Assembly: GCA_009823505.1 (NCBI GenBank)
Contig: VZQC01005680.1
Span: 7,826,439 to 7,890,438, forward strand
Direction of reading: 5' to 3'
DNA length: 64,000 nt
From: Rhizomys pruinosus
Taxonomy: Eukaryota; Chordata; Mammalia; Rodentia; Spalacidae
Below the pieces are notes generated by a model. The model worked only from the letters and a program-made list of their open reading frames with translations. It was not told where the DNA came from and ran no database searches. A program made the translations under genes and the position numbers. Below, piece after piece: positions 11,156 to 22,084 of the stretch. How positions within the stretch are numbered: position 1 is the stretch's first letter; every line of letters starts with the position of its first letter.

Positions 11156-12178
11156 CAAAAACAAAAAAAGATCTCACATTTTCAGAAAAAAAAATGGCTC
11201 CCAAATATAAGCCAATGGCACTAGTTCTTGTCAGATAATTTATGCCAATATTTGAAGAAAAGCTGGTAGGTGCTTTGGGGGGAACCAATCCCTTGTGATA
11301 TTTTCTAGCAAGACTTTAAAGGTAATTCTCAAATACATTATTTCCCCTTAAAACCTAACCTCCAGTAAAAGTGACTCTCCTTAATATAACAATCAAGCAT
11401 AACAGTATCTCTTCATAAACATCTCCAACAGCAAAGTTTAGATTAATAAAAACTCAATTATTGCTGTTAGAGATCCACCAAATAGGTTCTCCAGATGTCA
11501 AGATTTTATCCTGACCCGGAGGTCCCTTTCTAACCCACCAAAAGTCCAGTGGACAGCCAGTTATGCATCCTACCTGCAACTGCTTCTTCCCCAGGTATCT
11601 CCAGTGCACAAGCTTGAGCCTCTGCTCCAGGGACACATTCCAAAAACCTTGTCACTCATCTGTGTAAGGTGGCTTCATGAGATAAGAACTAGCAAAGACT
11701 ATTTGCTATTGACTATTTCAGAGCAAATTTTAATGACTGAAAAAGGCTCTAAAATGAAAAATATATTTAATTTCAACTATAAAATCCCAGGCACTCTGAC
11801 AAGAGAAGACCTTTCAGAATACATACACCTCCGAACAATCCACAGAGTATATCATGTCACAAAGTATATCATGTCACCTTGTTTGCCAGTATGAAACCAT
11901 AGTAATCAAGAACATTATCTCAAAGACATTGAAATGATATTCTGACCCACTTCTTTCATTTACTGCTGGGAATATTTAAACCCAGCCACACATGAATTCA
12001 TGATTTTTCTTGTAGCTCCCAGTATTTACATTCATGAGCTCTTCATAATCCATTCATTCATTCAACAAGAATTTCATGAGCATGCACTAAGCCAGGGGTC
12101 TATCACTGAGGATTTAACCATGGTGTAGTGGGATTATGCTGGATGGTAATCACTCTTCCCTGTTCGCTGAAATTTCAG
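11156..12178. other. Unique sequence, nothing recognised
   Basis: This is non-repetitive A/T-rich DNA with short frames only. No splice-flanked exon, SINE or L1 match was seen. Confidence 0.5.
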
Positions 12179-12192
12179 TTGGCTCACCTTTT

Positions 12193-12430
12193 TAAATTTT
12201 ATTTATTTTTGTATGTGTATGAATGTTCTGTCTTCATGTAGGTTTGTGCACCCGTGTCGTGCAATGCCGCAGAGGTCAGAAGAGGGTCTCAGATTCCCCT
12301 GGAACTGGAGTTCTCCTGGAATTCGAGTTACAGATGGTTCTTAGCCACCATGCGGGTGCTGGGGATTGATCCCAGGGCCTCTGCAAGAGCAGTCTGTGCT
12401 CTTAACCACTGGGCTATCTCTCCAGCCCCA
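12193..12430 (-). mobile_element. B2 SINE (long type)
   Basis: This is a reverse-strand B2: T-rich tail first, tRNA-like head ending at ctctccagcccc. Near-perfect 14-bp target-site duplications (ttRgctcacctttt, one mismatch) lie at 12179-12192 and 12431-12444. It carries the internal 17-bp duplication of the long B2 type. Confidence 0.93.
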
Positions 12431-12444
12431 TTAGCTCACCTTTT

Positions 12445-13095
12445 AATTACTTCTCTTTGTCTCCATTTAGTTACTTATATATCTAACTGAATTATTTTAA
12501 TATTGCTTTCCTAGACATCATAGTTTATTCCCTCCAACCCAGAACTTTATACTTAGTAATCCAATTATTTTAGTGTTAGCTGTAGGATTTGTATATGATT
12601 TTTATATTTTATACTGTGCTTTAATTATATCTGCCCTTAATTACCATCTCTTTTACCCCTTCCACACTCCTGATCTAATTATTAGTCTGTGAACGGAAAG
12701 GTAAAGAGTGATTATTAATATTTAGGCATCAAAAAAGTCAACAAATTCTTATGAGCACTTAATCACCACCAAGCATCAATTCAAGCGCTCATCACATTCA
12801 TGCAACAAAGCAATTCACAGAGATCTTTTCTTTCAAAAGGTCATTCATAATTTATTCAATAGCAGAGGATAAGCATCCTCAAAGTGGAACACAGGAACAT
12901 ATAACAAACAATTAATTAAATCTGAACAAGAAACAGATTATATGAAAGATCAGTACAAGTTAATAGGGAACCCAGAGAAAGTGGCATGCAGACTCAGGCT
13001 TCATAACGTTCCCAGAAGGACTACCCAAGAAAGAATGTATAAGAATGTCTAGATGAAAAACTAGCACAAGAAAAATAAGAAGTAGAAGAAGCTTA
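12445..13095. other. Unique A/T-rich sequence
   Basis: No repeat or coding signal was recognised. Confidence 0.45.
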
Positions 13096-13480
13096 AAGTG
13101 CTATGTTAGTTTTGTTTGCCACTGCTGTAATATAATACTCTGACAAAAGCGATTGGTGGGAGAAAGAGTTTATTCTAGTTTACAGTTCCAGGTCACAATG
13201 CATTCTGGTGGGGAATTCAAAGCAGCAGGACTTGAAAGAGCTGGCCATGTTAAATCTATAACCAGGAAGCAGAGCAGAAGGGTTGATGCCTGCATGCTTG
13301 CACTCAGCACACTTTCCACACTCATAGACTGTTTAGGATTCCCTCCTACCTAGGGAGTGATGTCACCCAGAGGGTAGGTAGGTCTTTCCGTCTCAGTGAA
13401 TTCCTCACCAACATCCTCATAGGTCTTCTCCTAGTTGATTCTAGATCTTGTCATGTTGACAATTAAAACTGAGCAACACA
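13096..13480 (-). mobile_element. URR1-like nonautonomous hAT DNA transposon, diverged
   Basis: The sequence follows the reverse form of the rodent URR1-type repeat: a start like gccactgctgtaat, then the fttattctag block, and an end with tcatgttgacaatt. No transposase is present. It is old and A/T-drifted. Family assignment is from memory of the consensus. Confidence 0.6.
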
Positions 13481-13634
13481 GGGGAAATTGGGAATAATGA
13501 ATTAATAGAGTCACTGTAATATTTTGATGCTTAAAATTAATATGCATTCATATTGGCAATCCATGGATTTTTAGAAATTAGTCTAGGAGGGGGAAATAGG
13601 GAAAGGGGTTAATAGGGGTATGAGTATAATTATA

Positions 13635-13639
<5 letters not shown>

Positions 13640-13669
<30 letters not shown>
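13640..13669. repeat. (TA)15 microsatellite
   Basis: Uninterrupted ta dinucleotides. Confidence 0.97.
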
Positions 13670-13673
<4 letters not shown>

Positions 13674-13724
13674 AAGTAATTGGCCTGTTATTCAAAAAAA
13701 ATTTTTTTTAATAATTCTTAATTT

Positions 13725-13860
13725 AGCCGCATGGTGGCACATGCCTTTAATCCCAGCACTAAAGAGCCACAGGCAGGTGGATCTCTGTGAGATCAAGTCC
13801 AGCCTGGTCTACATAGTGAATTATAGGACACTTGAGGCTCCTAGGGAGACCCAGTATCAA
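13725..13860 (+). mobile_element. B1 SINE, diverged
   Basis: A 7SL-derived head (catggtggcacatgcct, taatcccagcac) is followed by the ccagcctggtctaca block and gggagaccca. It lacks a good A tail. Confidence 0.85.
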
Positions 13861-14349
13861 TCTGCCCCAAATAAAACCCCTGAATTTGAGCAAGAAAATC
13901 CTAAATCATGCCTTTTTGGCAAAGGTGAACTCTCCCCACTCTGGTTTTCTCCAATGCAGAGAAAACTTCACCTTCTTAAGAGATTTGCTTTGGTACAAGG
14001 GTTACTTGAAGCCTTGTGAATGTCACACACAAGAGCAGACACTATTTAGTACTATGGCCTGATTCTTGCTTCTTTCCCTAATGTAGTTCCGCAATATTTA
14101 CTGCAATTAATAAATGTCATTTCCTAAAATATTTTGTTAGCAATGACTATGATGCTTGCTATTGTATATCTGAAGTTTTGTCCAAGAGCCATTACAGTAA
14201 TAAGGGCTCCATAAATATCTGTAGGAAAATGAGCTAATGAATTAAATGAATGAGATTTATTTTAAATCTCATAAAATCCTGGCCATATCACCTCAATAGG
14301 ATAACAATAATCATAAGAGAAAACCTCTTCATTTGTTTTTCTTTAATTA
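13861..14349. other. Unique sequence
   Basis: No feature recognised. Two overlapping short frames here are partly translations of the adjacent B1. Confidence 0.4.
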
Positions 14350-14505
14350 TAAAAAGAGGCATTTGCCATACAAACCTGTTAATCTGAGTTCAGTCCCAGG
14401 CCGAAGTAAGAGAGGTCCTCTGACCTCTTTCACATCTATACTGTGGTCTGAGAACACACACTCACATCGGGCAAATAATGAGAATGATAATAATAATTAA
14501 CAAAA
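14350..14505 (+). mobile_element. Degraded B3/B4-type SINE
   Basis: A weak tRNA-like start (gcatttgccatacaaacctg, gttcagtcccag) is followed by the cctctgacctcttt block and a CA/AT tail. Match is by eye only. Confidence 0.45.
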
Positions 14506-15500
14506 TTTTAAAAGGGCTTTATTAGCAATCTTACAGAAAAAATAGACAAATATGAAGAGAAATCTCTCTACACTTTAAATGTCTAAGTTCAACTCATATC
14601 TCCATTATAAGACAAGGAATTGACAGCACTTACCTCAAGCATTCTTACCCATAAATCCTCATCTTTGACCAGGAATCCCAGTTAAACTCTGAACTTCTCC
14701 CACATCTGATTTCAGCACTAGCTCCCCCCTGTGATGTAAATCTGCACTCTGAAATACCCTTGAGTCCTATTTAGGAAGCTGTTCTGGCACTTCCTTAAAA
14801 GATGAATTGCTCCTGACTTGGTAAATGTCAATAGTTTTGGAAACAGCCATTAAGGCTGGATGGAAAATGCCTCAGTGTGAAGATCTGCCAGGGATAACTT
14901 GTAATGGATGGTGTGGAGCTTAGACTGGCCATCATTTCAACAGGAATGCTCACCTGGGACAGACGCTGAAGCAGGCTAGAGAGAGAATAAAGGGAGAGGT
15001 ATACGTGTGCGTGTGAATTCCTGCATAGACGTAAAGAAAAGCCGAAGGCAGACTTTTCTTGCTAATCTTTGAGAATAAATTAGTTAGATGAAAACTAAAC
15101 CAGTTAGTTGATTATTTTCAAATCTCAAACCCTACTATGATAGGCTAGAAGGCGCACCTCAAATATATTTCATTCTCTTAAATCATCTTGGCATATATGC
15201 CTCTGTGATCCTTTGCATTTAAAACAAAATATTTCTTTAATTGAAAAATCTAATAAACACAGTCAGTCTCAGAAATGAGCTCTTTATAGTTAGTTAAACA
15301 AGACTATTGTAATTTTTACTTATTGATACAAGAAAACCATCCAGAAGACAATAAGTCATTTTTTATTTTCAGAAAATTGTAGACAATTCAGTAATGATTT
15401 TTAATACTCTACTCAGAAGGCAGTTTCTCATTCAGACTAATAAGATGGGCTTCTAATGAAATTCCAGACACAAGATTGAACTCCAAATTCTGTTCTTGGA
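14506..15500. other. Unique sequence
   Basis: No recognised repeat, exon or RNA gene. Confidence 0.45.
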
Positions 15501-15504
15501 AAAT

Positions 15505-15617
15505 GAAAGTTAGTCTTTGTCAACTTGATACAAAGGAGAGTCACTTGGGAAAAGGCGATGTGAACTGAGTAATTTGACCTCAGATTGGCCTGTGGGTATG
15601 TCTTTAGGGGCATTTTC

Positions 15618-15619
<2 letters not shown>
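15505..15619 (+). mobile_element. URR1-like DNA transposon fragment
   Basis: The start block tttgtcaacttgatacaa, agagtcacttgg and cagattggcctgtgggtatg match the 5' part of the rodent URR1-type repeat. The copy stops at the GA microsatellite. Confidence 0.65.

Positions 15620-15670
<51 letters not shown>
15620..15670. repeat. (GA)n microsatellite
   Basis: About 25 uninterrupted ga units. Confidence 0.97.
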
Positions 15671-15673
<3 letters not shown>

Positions 15674-17210
15674 CTGTTCTCCTTTATACTTCTGTTTCAG
15701 GTTTTGATCTCAAATACTCAGAGCCCTTCTCTAGTCAGCTGGATAAGTCTAGCTTCAAGTACTCCTTGCTGCAAGGAAGTTTAGGACAAGCAGAACGTGA
15801 AACTCTCTCAATGCCCTGGAGGAGACCATGGATCCATGGATTTGGGAACATACAGGATCAGTCAGAATAAGGTTTCCTATCTTCTGTAAATGGAGATGAG
15901 GGTAATGTGGAAGGGAGAAAGTGGCACAGATACCAAAAGTGAGCCTGTGCCTGGCATGCTGAGCCTCAAGGACAGGCTAGACTATATACATCATGTATAA
16001 AAGAATATTTTCTTCATGTGGTAACTGGATATATTTCTGTATTTATAAAAATCAGATTATAGGCCTAGAGTCTCATTTATGCAGACTACAAGGTGTCAGA
16101 ACAGTACTTTTTTCAGATCTTGAACTAGGTAGTGTAACCTTGGATTTAGGCCAGAAAATAAAAACGAAGCTAATTGTCACACTAAAGAGTCTCTCCCCCC
16201 AAATCCCCACTTTATCTCTAAACAATGTCTCATTTTTCCTTAACTATCATAGTCTAGCACAAGATAAACTCAGGAATGAGGTGTTTTCTTCACTGAATAA
16301 CTAGAATAACAAGTGAATGAATCAATTAGAGAGATATTTTTCAGTATTTCTTATTAGTTCTTATGTTTTTGGATATACCGTAGGTTAAACATCAGAACTG
16401 TGAGTGAGTACTAGATTTAAATTGATCCAATTCTACTAATTTATTGTATGCCGTCAGATAAAATGTTTAATTATTTATACTGTTTTCTCATCTGTGGCAT
16501 AGCTCCTTGTAAAGATCACAGGAGAGAAAATATCACAGACACAAAGCCAGGTACATACTCGCTGTGGGTGTGGTAGATATTATGGTTAAAAACTGTGGGT
16601 TCGAATAAGCTGCAAATTAACCACCCAGTTTAATCAAGTCAAAGGATAGAACATCTCTCTTCAAAAGCAGACCCTAATGAGCTCAAATCACTAGTCCTTC
16701 ATCTAAAAGTTAAATTCAGCTCCAAATTCTATTTCTTGCTGTCTCTTTTTTTTTTTTTTCTGGACAATGTGTCACTGAACAAAGGATAAATAAATCATGG
16801 GACTTGTCCCACTGAAGCGGGAAGGTGAGATGCTCGCACAGAGTATTAAAATGACTTTGTGTGTTTCTGGGCCCAAGGGAGAGCTATTTGAAGTAATTAA
16901 TAAATAAACAAGTGACCAAGGGGTCAAGGGAAGGATCAGTGTGAGGTGCAGTGCTTGGGAAAACTTAGGGAAGGTGATGTGCAGGAAAGCAGTCATGGCT
17001 GTATTATGGGACTTGCAGAGTAGAGAAGCCCAAGAAAGATTCAGCCAGCCTCTATGTGCAGAGAAAAATGTGCTGGATGGCAGGCTGGAGTTGAGAAACT
17101 GCGAGAAGACTGGGGACCCACGCACATGTTTCTCTGGCACTTACAGTCTCCATACAAAACTGCCAGTCCCTTTTATTCTGCACAGAGGGATTCTTTGTAA
17201 AGTACAAATG
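15671..17210. other. Unique sequence
   Basis: Apart from a short T run at 16746-16760, no repeats or coding signals were recognised. Confidence 0.45.
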
Positions 17211-17214
17211 GCAA

Positions 17215-17615
17215 AGACATAGATGAAAAAAAGTGCTCGGTATCTTTAACCACCAAGGAAATAGAAATCGAAAACTACACTGAAGCCTGTGCAAAGCCCT
17301 GTCTCAAAGCAAAATTATAAAGATAAAAGTCCAGTGTTGTGGATTAGGAACAGAGCAGTTGTCCAGCATTTCAAGGTTCAGTGTTCAATCTCAGGACCAG
17401 AAGAATAAAAAAATAAAATAGACAAAAACTGTATTTGTCTTTCAATCTTATTGTGGCAATAATTGTCAAATTAATACCTCTTACCCAAAACAAAAGTTAT
17501 AACAAGAATATGGAGAAAAAAGAACTCTTAACTGTTATCCAATATTGGTGGTGGGAATATAAATTAGTAGAGCCACTATAGAAAATAACAAAGAGGTTCC
17601 TTTAAAAATTTGAAA
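17215..17615 (+). mobile_element. Old L1 fragment, ORF2 3' part, split by an ID SINE
   Basis: Stretches such as atgaaaaaaagtgctcggta and ggtggtgggaatataaatta are the diverged end of L1 ORF2. An ID element occupies 17330-17425, and two B2s follow at 17616-18061. Confidence 0.75.
17330..17425 (+). mobile_element. ID SINE
   Basis: The tRNA-Ala/BC1-type body (gttgtggattaggaacagag, ggttcagtgttcaatctcag) ends in an A-rich tail. Diverged. Confidence 0.65.
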
Positions 17616-17836
17616 TTGGGCTGGAGAATGGTTAAGAGCACAGGCTGCTCTTCCAGAGGATCTGGGTTCAGTTCTCAACATCTACATAGTATCTAACAAC
17701 CAATCTTAACTCCAGTTCCAAGGAATCTGATGCCCTCTTCCGACCTCCCCAGAAATTGCATGTTTCTGGATGTACTTAAATACATGCAGGCAAAACACTC
17801 ATATGCATAATGAAAATAAAAGAAATCCTTAAAAGA
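17616..17836 (+). mobile_element. B2/B3 SINE, diverged
   Basis: The tRNA-like head (gggctggagaatggttaaga, with a short deletion in the head) is followed by the ctgatgccctcttccgacct block and an A-rich tail. Confidence 0.85.
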
Positions 17837-17842
17837 ATGGAA

Positions 17843-18061
17843 AAGGAGAGATGGCTCAACAGATAAGAGCAATAGTTGTTCTTGCAGAAGATCCTGGGTT
17901 TGAATCCCAGCACCCACATGACAGCTAACAACTGGCCATAACTCCTGTTTCAGTCGATCCCACACCCTCTTCTGTCCTTTGTGGGCACTGTATAACATGG
18001 TTGCACTTACAAACAAGCACACATTGCGCTTATGCACATAAACTAAAAATAAATAAAAAAC
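17843..18061 (+). mobile_element. B2/B3 SINE, diverged
   Basis: The head ggagagatggctcaaca, the Pol III B-box-like gggtttgaatcccag, the caccctcttctgtcc block and an AAATAAA tail are present. It lies head to tail with the previous B2. Confidence 0.88.
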
Positions 18062-18340
18062 TGAATATAGCCCAAAATGCAATTCTTGCATCCTTAGCTA
18101 ACAGAAAAGATGACAGCATCCAAAAGAGATAACAATAGAAGGTTATCATGTCACTGGTCACAGTTTTCAAGAAATGGAGTCAAGCTAGGGGTCTACCAAT
18201 AGATAAATGGAGTATTACTCTGAAAGAAGAATGGAATTATGCCACATACAGGAGAATGGGTAAGAGAGAGGAGAGATAAATAATGCCTAGCTAGTGTAAA
18301 AAAAATAAAACATAGGGAATTATATTAGCTCAATAACCTA
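18062..18340 (+). mobile_element. Old L1 fragment, ORF2 C-terminal end
   Basis: The block gtctaccaatagataaatgg is the diverged form of the L1 segment just before the ORF2 stop. The same segment recurs at about 19870-19990. Confidence 0.7.
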
Positions 18341-19756
18341 CTGACAACTTACACCTACAATGTCTCTCTATGAGTCCATGTGTGTACAGTTGAAGGTTAC
18401 ATAGCAAGAAGGAATGCCAGACAGGAGATATCTTTTGTTTTCCAGAGTAGTCCAAGAGACTCCCAAAATTACACAGGCTATTGCCACAGCCCTTGATTGC
18501 CTCTCAGAACTTGAAGGTAAGACCCTATCGATGCAAGATTTGGAGCAATGGAGCTGGAACTGACCTGGGCACCAGGTCAGTCTTGAAGGCTGGCTCTCAT
18601 AGCTTTGGAGAGCACTATGCCAGCTGCTAAGAGAGAATATCAGTGGATGGTCCAACCGCAGCTTCTAGGCCAAATAACCATATCAATGACTGGCCCAGAA
18701 AGTGACATTGTTGCAGTAGTGCCACTTTTATCTTGGGAGTACTCAACAGCTACCTAGTTGGACTTCAGGCCCACTCAATGGGAGGAAATTCATTTGTCCT
18801 ACTGGAAATATACCCAAGAACACATGGCTGGAGAGGTAATAGATCTTAGAGAAAACCCCAAGACTGTCATATACCCAGACTAATGTAATTTCTTACTATG
18901 TGCAAAATATATATTCTTATGTTTACAGACAATTATCCCAGTCACCACTCATCAAAGAAACTTCTTTGGTACCAATAGATAGTATTACAGAGTACTACAA
19001 CCGGTCACACACAGACATCATCTGTGAATTGCCTAAACTTAAGTGCCACATCTACAAGGCAATCTCTACACCTAAGACCCACAGAACACTGAAAAAGGGC
19101 TAAAGAAGACCCTAATGATTCTCTCAATTCTCATTAATGAAGCTTTCTCATGCAACACAGGACCAGGAACACAAAAGGTCACAAATGGCCAAAGCATAGA
19201 GATTAAGAGTCTATAGAGTATGGGTCCTTGGTCAGGACTCTTATATTGAACTTCACCTACCCAGGGCTCAGGGAGCATTGTGGAAGAGGGGGTAAAAAAA
19301 TTGTAAAGGAGGTGCATGACTATAGGGAAATAGAATCCTACAAGTTCCTGGGACTCCTTCCTTATAAACCTATAGCAGTGATGTCAGCATGCACAAGAAC
19401 TATGCAAATCAAGCAGAAAAAATCCCGGCATAGCACTATGGAATGATCCACAAGCCTCCAATCTTAGTCAAATAATTATTGGAAGCTGGTTACTGCTGGT
19501 CAGGAAGAGCTGTTCTTAAAGGGAAGGACTCTAGATAGGCTGACTAGACCCCAGTGGATGAATGTGTGCCAAGGAATGGCTGGAGATACTAACTTGACAT
19601 GATTGGGCTTAATACAAATGATAGAATGTATGAATTCCAGAAGTGGCTGGCTATGGGAGGATGCCAGTATGGAAGAGAGTATGGAGATGATTAAGATGGA
19701 TCGAGATGTTCTGCTCGAAATACACAAAATTCAATAAAAATGTCAGAATTAAAAAA
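18341..19756 (+). mobile_element. Lx-like old L1 3' UTR (probable)
   Basis: Blocks such as gggctcagggagcattgtgg, agagggggtaaaaaaattg and the cagcatgcacaagaactatg segment fit old rodent Lx L1 3' UTRs. The end has an AATAAA at about 19732 and an A-rich run. The first 500 bp are less certain. Confidence 0.55.
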
Positions 19757-20160
19757 TCAAAAACAATCCAGATATGCCTCACTTGCATATATATCAAAAA
19801 GAAAAGATGTCATCATCTTTTAACTATGTATATATTGTCATCTCAAAATGACAATATATACATAGTTATCTTGTCACTAGTCACAATTTCCAAGACAAAG
19901 AATGAGGCTAGGAGTCTATCAATAGATAAATGGAGTGTTACTCAAAAAGAAGAATGAAATTATGTCGTATCCAGGAGAATGAATGAAAATGGACATCATT
20001 ATGTTAAGCAAAACAAGCCAGACTCAAAAAGAAAAGTATATTTTATTTTCTCTCATATGTAGAAACTAATGAGAGTTGAAGTTAACTTGAAAGCAAGGAA
20101 GAGGAGGAGTGAAAAGTAGACTGATCAAAGCACAATATCCAATGTCATAGTGAAACCCAT
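19757..20160 (+). mobile_element. Second old L1 ORF2 C-terminal fragment
   Basis: The sequence repeats the L1 part seen at 18120-18260 and extends further through gttaagcaaaacaagccaga and ctcatatgtagaaact, the usual end of old rodent L1 ORF2. It holds the 21-bp inverted repeat at 19821-19868. Confidence 0.7.
19821..19868. repeat. Perfect 21-bp inverted repeat with 6-bp loop
   Basis: Arm 19821-19841 (taactatgtatatattgtca plus t) is the exact reverse complement of 19848-19868. The loop is ctcaaa. It lies in dead L1 sequence, so it is probably a template-switch product and not a regulatory RNA. Confidence 0.95.
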
Positions 20161-20315
20161 AACCTTTATCATTAATATACATGAATAGTAGTTTTTTTTA
20201 GCATTGCAGGTGCTAGCCTTCCCTTTTAGACAGCAGCACACAATGAAAACGAGTGGACTTTTTCAGTTGAATTCACAGTTTCTGAGAAGAATTAAATTAT
20301 GCAAATTCCAATGAA

Positions 20316-20995
20316 TGGTGGAGGAAGATGGCGGCTCCATCTGTGGTAGGGACAGCCTAAACAGCAGAGGTGGAATCAAGGGAAAGGAATGTTGGGGTCG
20401 TAAGTGACAGCAGCTCATGGGGGTTTGGCCTTGGACCATGAGCAGTGGGGGGGGAGCAGCAGCAACATTCCAGACTCTCTGCTCACCTCATAGGAACCAC
20501 CTGGAGTCCTTCCCTCAGCTCCAGGCCAAGCTTCACTGCTCCTGACCCAGATACAGATGTTGGCAGCCCGCCCTGGAAAGCCTGTAGGCAAATCCTATGT
20601 GGCATGGTGGTTCTGCCAGTACATCTCTCCCAGTCAGTGTATGCAGTTGGCTTCTGCTCATTGGTGAGAGTCTCCAACTAAGTGGTACTGGTGGCGTTCT
20701 GGACTCTCTATCCACCAGCTGAGGAGAACCTAGGGCCCCTGCCTCAGCTCCAGGCTACAATTTCCCAGCCCCTAGACCCAGATGCAGACATTTGCAGCCA
20801 CACCAGGGGAGCTGGTGGGCAGACCCCACATGGTGAGGTATTCAAACCTGCCTGATTGTTGCCTGTCTCACAGGGGACTTCTGACTGTCTGGGCAAGGGG
20901 TGGCTGGTCTCTCCAGTACAATATCAGAAGTGAGAACTTGAAGCCTAGACAACCATCCTTTCAAACCTAATAAGAAGACAACTGAAATCATTTGA
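20316..20995 (+). mobile_element. L1-C 5' UTR with monomer-like tandem repeats
   Basis: The element starts near gaggaagatggcggctc and is GC-rich compared with its surroundings. Two similar blocks lie 229 bp apart (ctcagctccagg at 20514 and 20743; gactctct near 20473 and 20702), which is the layout of rodent L1 promoter monomers. An aagatggcggc motif at 20325-20335 fits the YY1 site that sets the start of transcription in some L1 families. ORF1 follows. Confidence 0.75.
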
Positions 20996-22039
20996 ATAAT
21001 ACAAGCAAAGACAGTCTTGAGCTTCATACTAGAATCACAAACAACAAAAGAAATCCAAATGCCAAAATTACAATGTAAAAATAATAACATGAAACACCCA
21101 AATAATAAGCCTCCTCCAGATAATACCAGTCCTATAAAAGACTCCTATAATGAGAACCTTCTTGATGTAACTCAGGACACAGATTTTTTTTTTATTTTAG
21201 GAGACAAGGTCTCCCTGCAGCCCCAGCTATCCTAGAATTCTCTATGTAGACCAGCCTGGCTTTGAACTCACAGAGATCTGCCTACCTCTGCCTCCAAAGT
21301 GCTGGGGTTAAAGGTATGTACCACCACATGCAGCAGGACAGAGATCTTAAAAGAGCTATCATAAACATGATCAAAGAATTCAAAGAATTCTAAGAACACA
21401 CAAACAAATCAAAGAACTAAAAGAAGATAGGGATAGACTAAAAGAAGATAATGATAAACTTCAGAATGCACTCACAAAAGATATAGAAACACTGCAGAAA
21501 ACTCAAGCTGAAATGAAAAGGGAAGTGGAACACTCAATAAGCCATCAAGGGAGACAACCTCAATAACAGAATAGATGAAGTAGAAAATAGAATATCAAGA
21601 CTGGAAGAGAACATGGAAGAACTGGATGACTCAAGCAAAGACTATGAAAATTTTTAAACAACACAAGAATGGGATAATCAGGAACTGTGGGAACCATGAA
21701 AATACCAAACCTCTGCATCATAAAGATAGAGGAAGGAGAAGAATCCCAGGATAACAGTATTGACCAGATCGTCAACAGGATTATAAAAGAAAATTTCCCC
21801 AAATTAAGAAAAGACATACCCATACAATACTAGAAGCACATAGAACTCCAGATAGACAGAACCAGAAAAGAAATCCCCCATCCCATTTCATAGTAAAAAC
21901 ACTAGATGTTCAAAACAAAGAGAGAATACTGAAAGCAGCAAGAGAAAAACGATTGGATATAAAAGAAAACCCATCAGAAATAAAGCTGTCTTGTAAATGC
22001 AAATTATGAAAGCCAGAAGAGCTTGGAGTAAAGTATTCC

Positions 22040-22040
<1 letters not shown>
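20996..22040 (+). pseudogene. L1-C ORF1, N-terminal and middle part, broken
   Basis: ORF1p is the RNA-binding trimeric partner of ORF2p. Here the sequence encodes a Lys/Glu-rich coiled coil (about 21360-21650, for example KELKEDRDRLKEDNDKL in pieces) and then the RNA-recognition region (about 21650-22030). Several stops interrupt the frame, a B1 sits at 21184-21333, and the gene is cut at 22040 by an antisense L1. ORF1 resumes at about 26154. It is nonfunctional. Confidence 0.82.
21184..21333 (-). mobile_element. B1 SINE inside L1-C
   Basis: Antisense B1: T-rich tail, gagacaaggtctccctgca, the tgtagaccagcctggcttt block and a head ending near ccaccacatgcag. Confidence 0.93.

Positions 22041-22084
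<44 letters not shown>

Noticed and set aside
15574..15870. 98-codon frame with an (RE)n stretch
   Set aside because: It runs through a GA microsatellite and a URR1 fragment.
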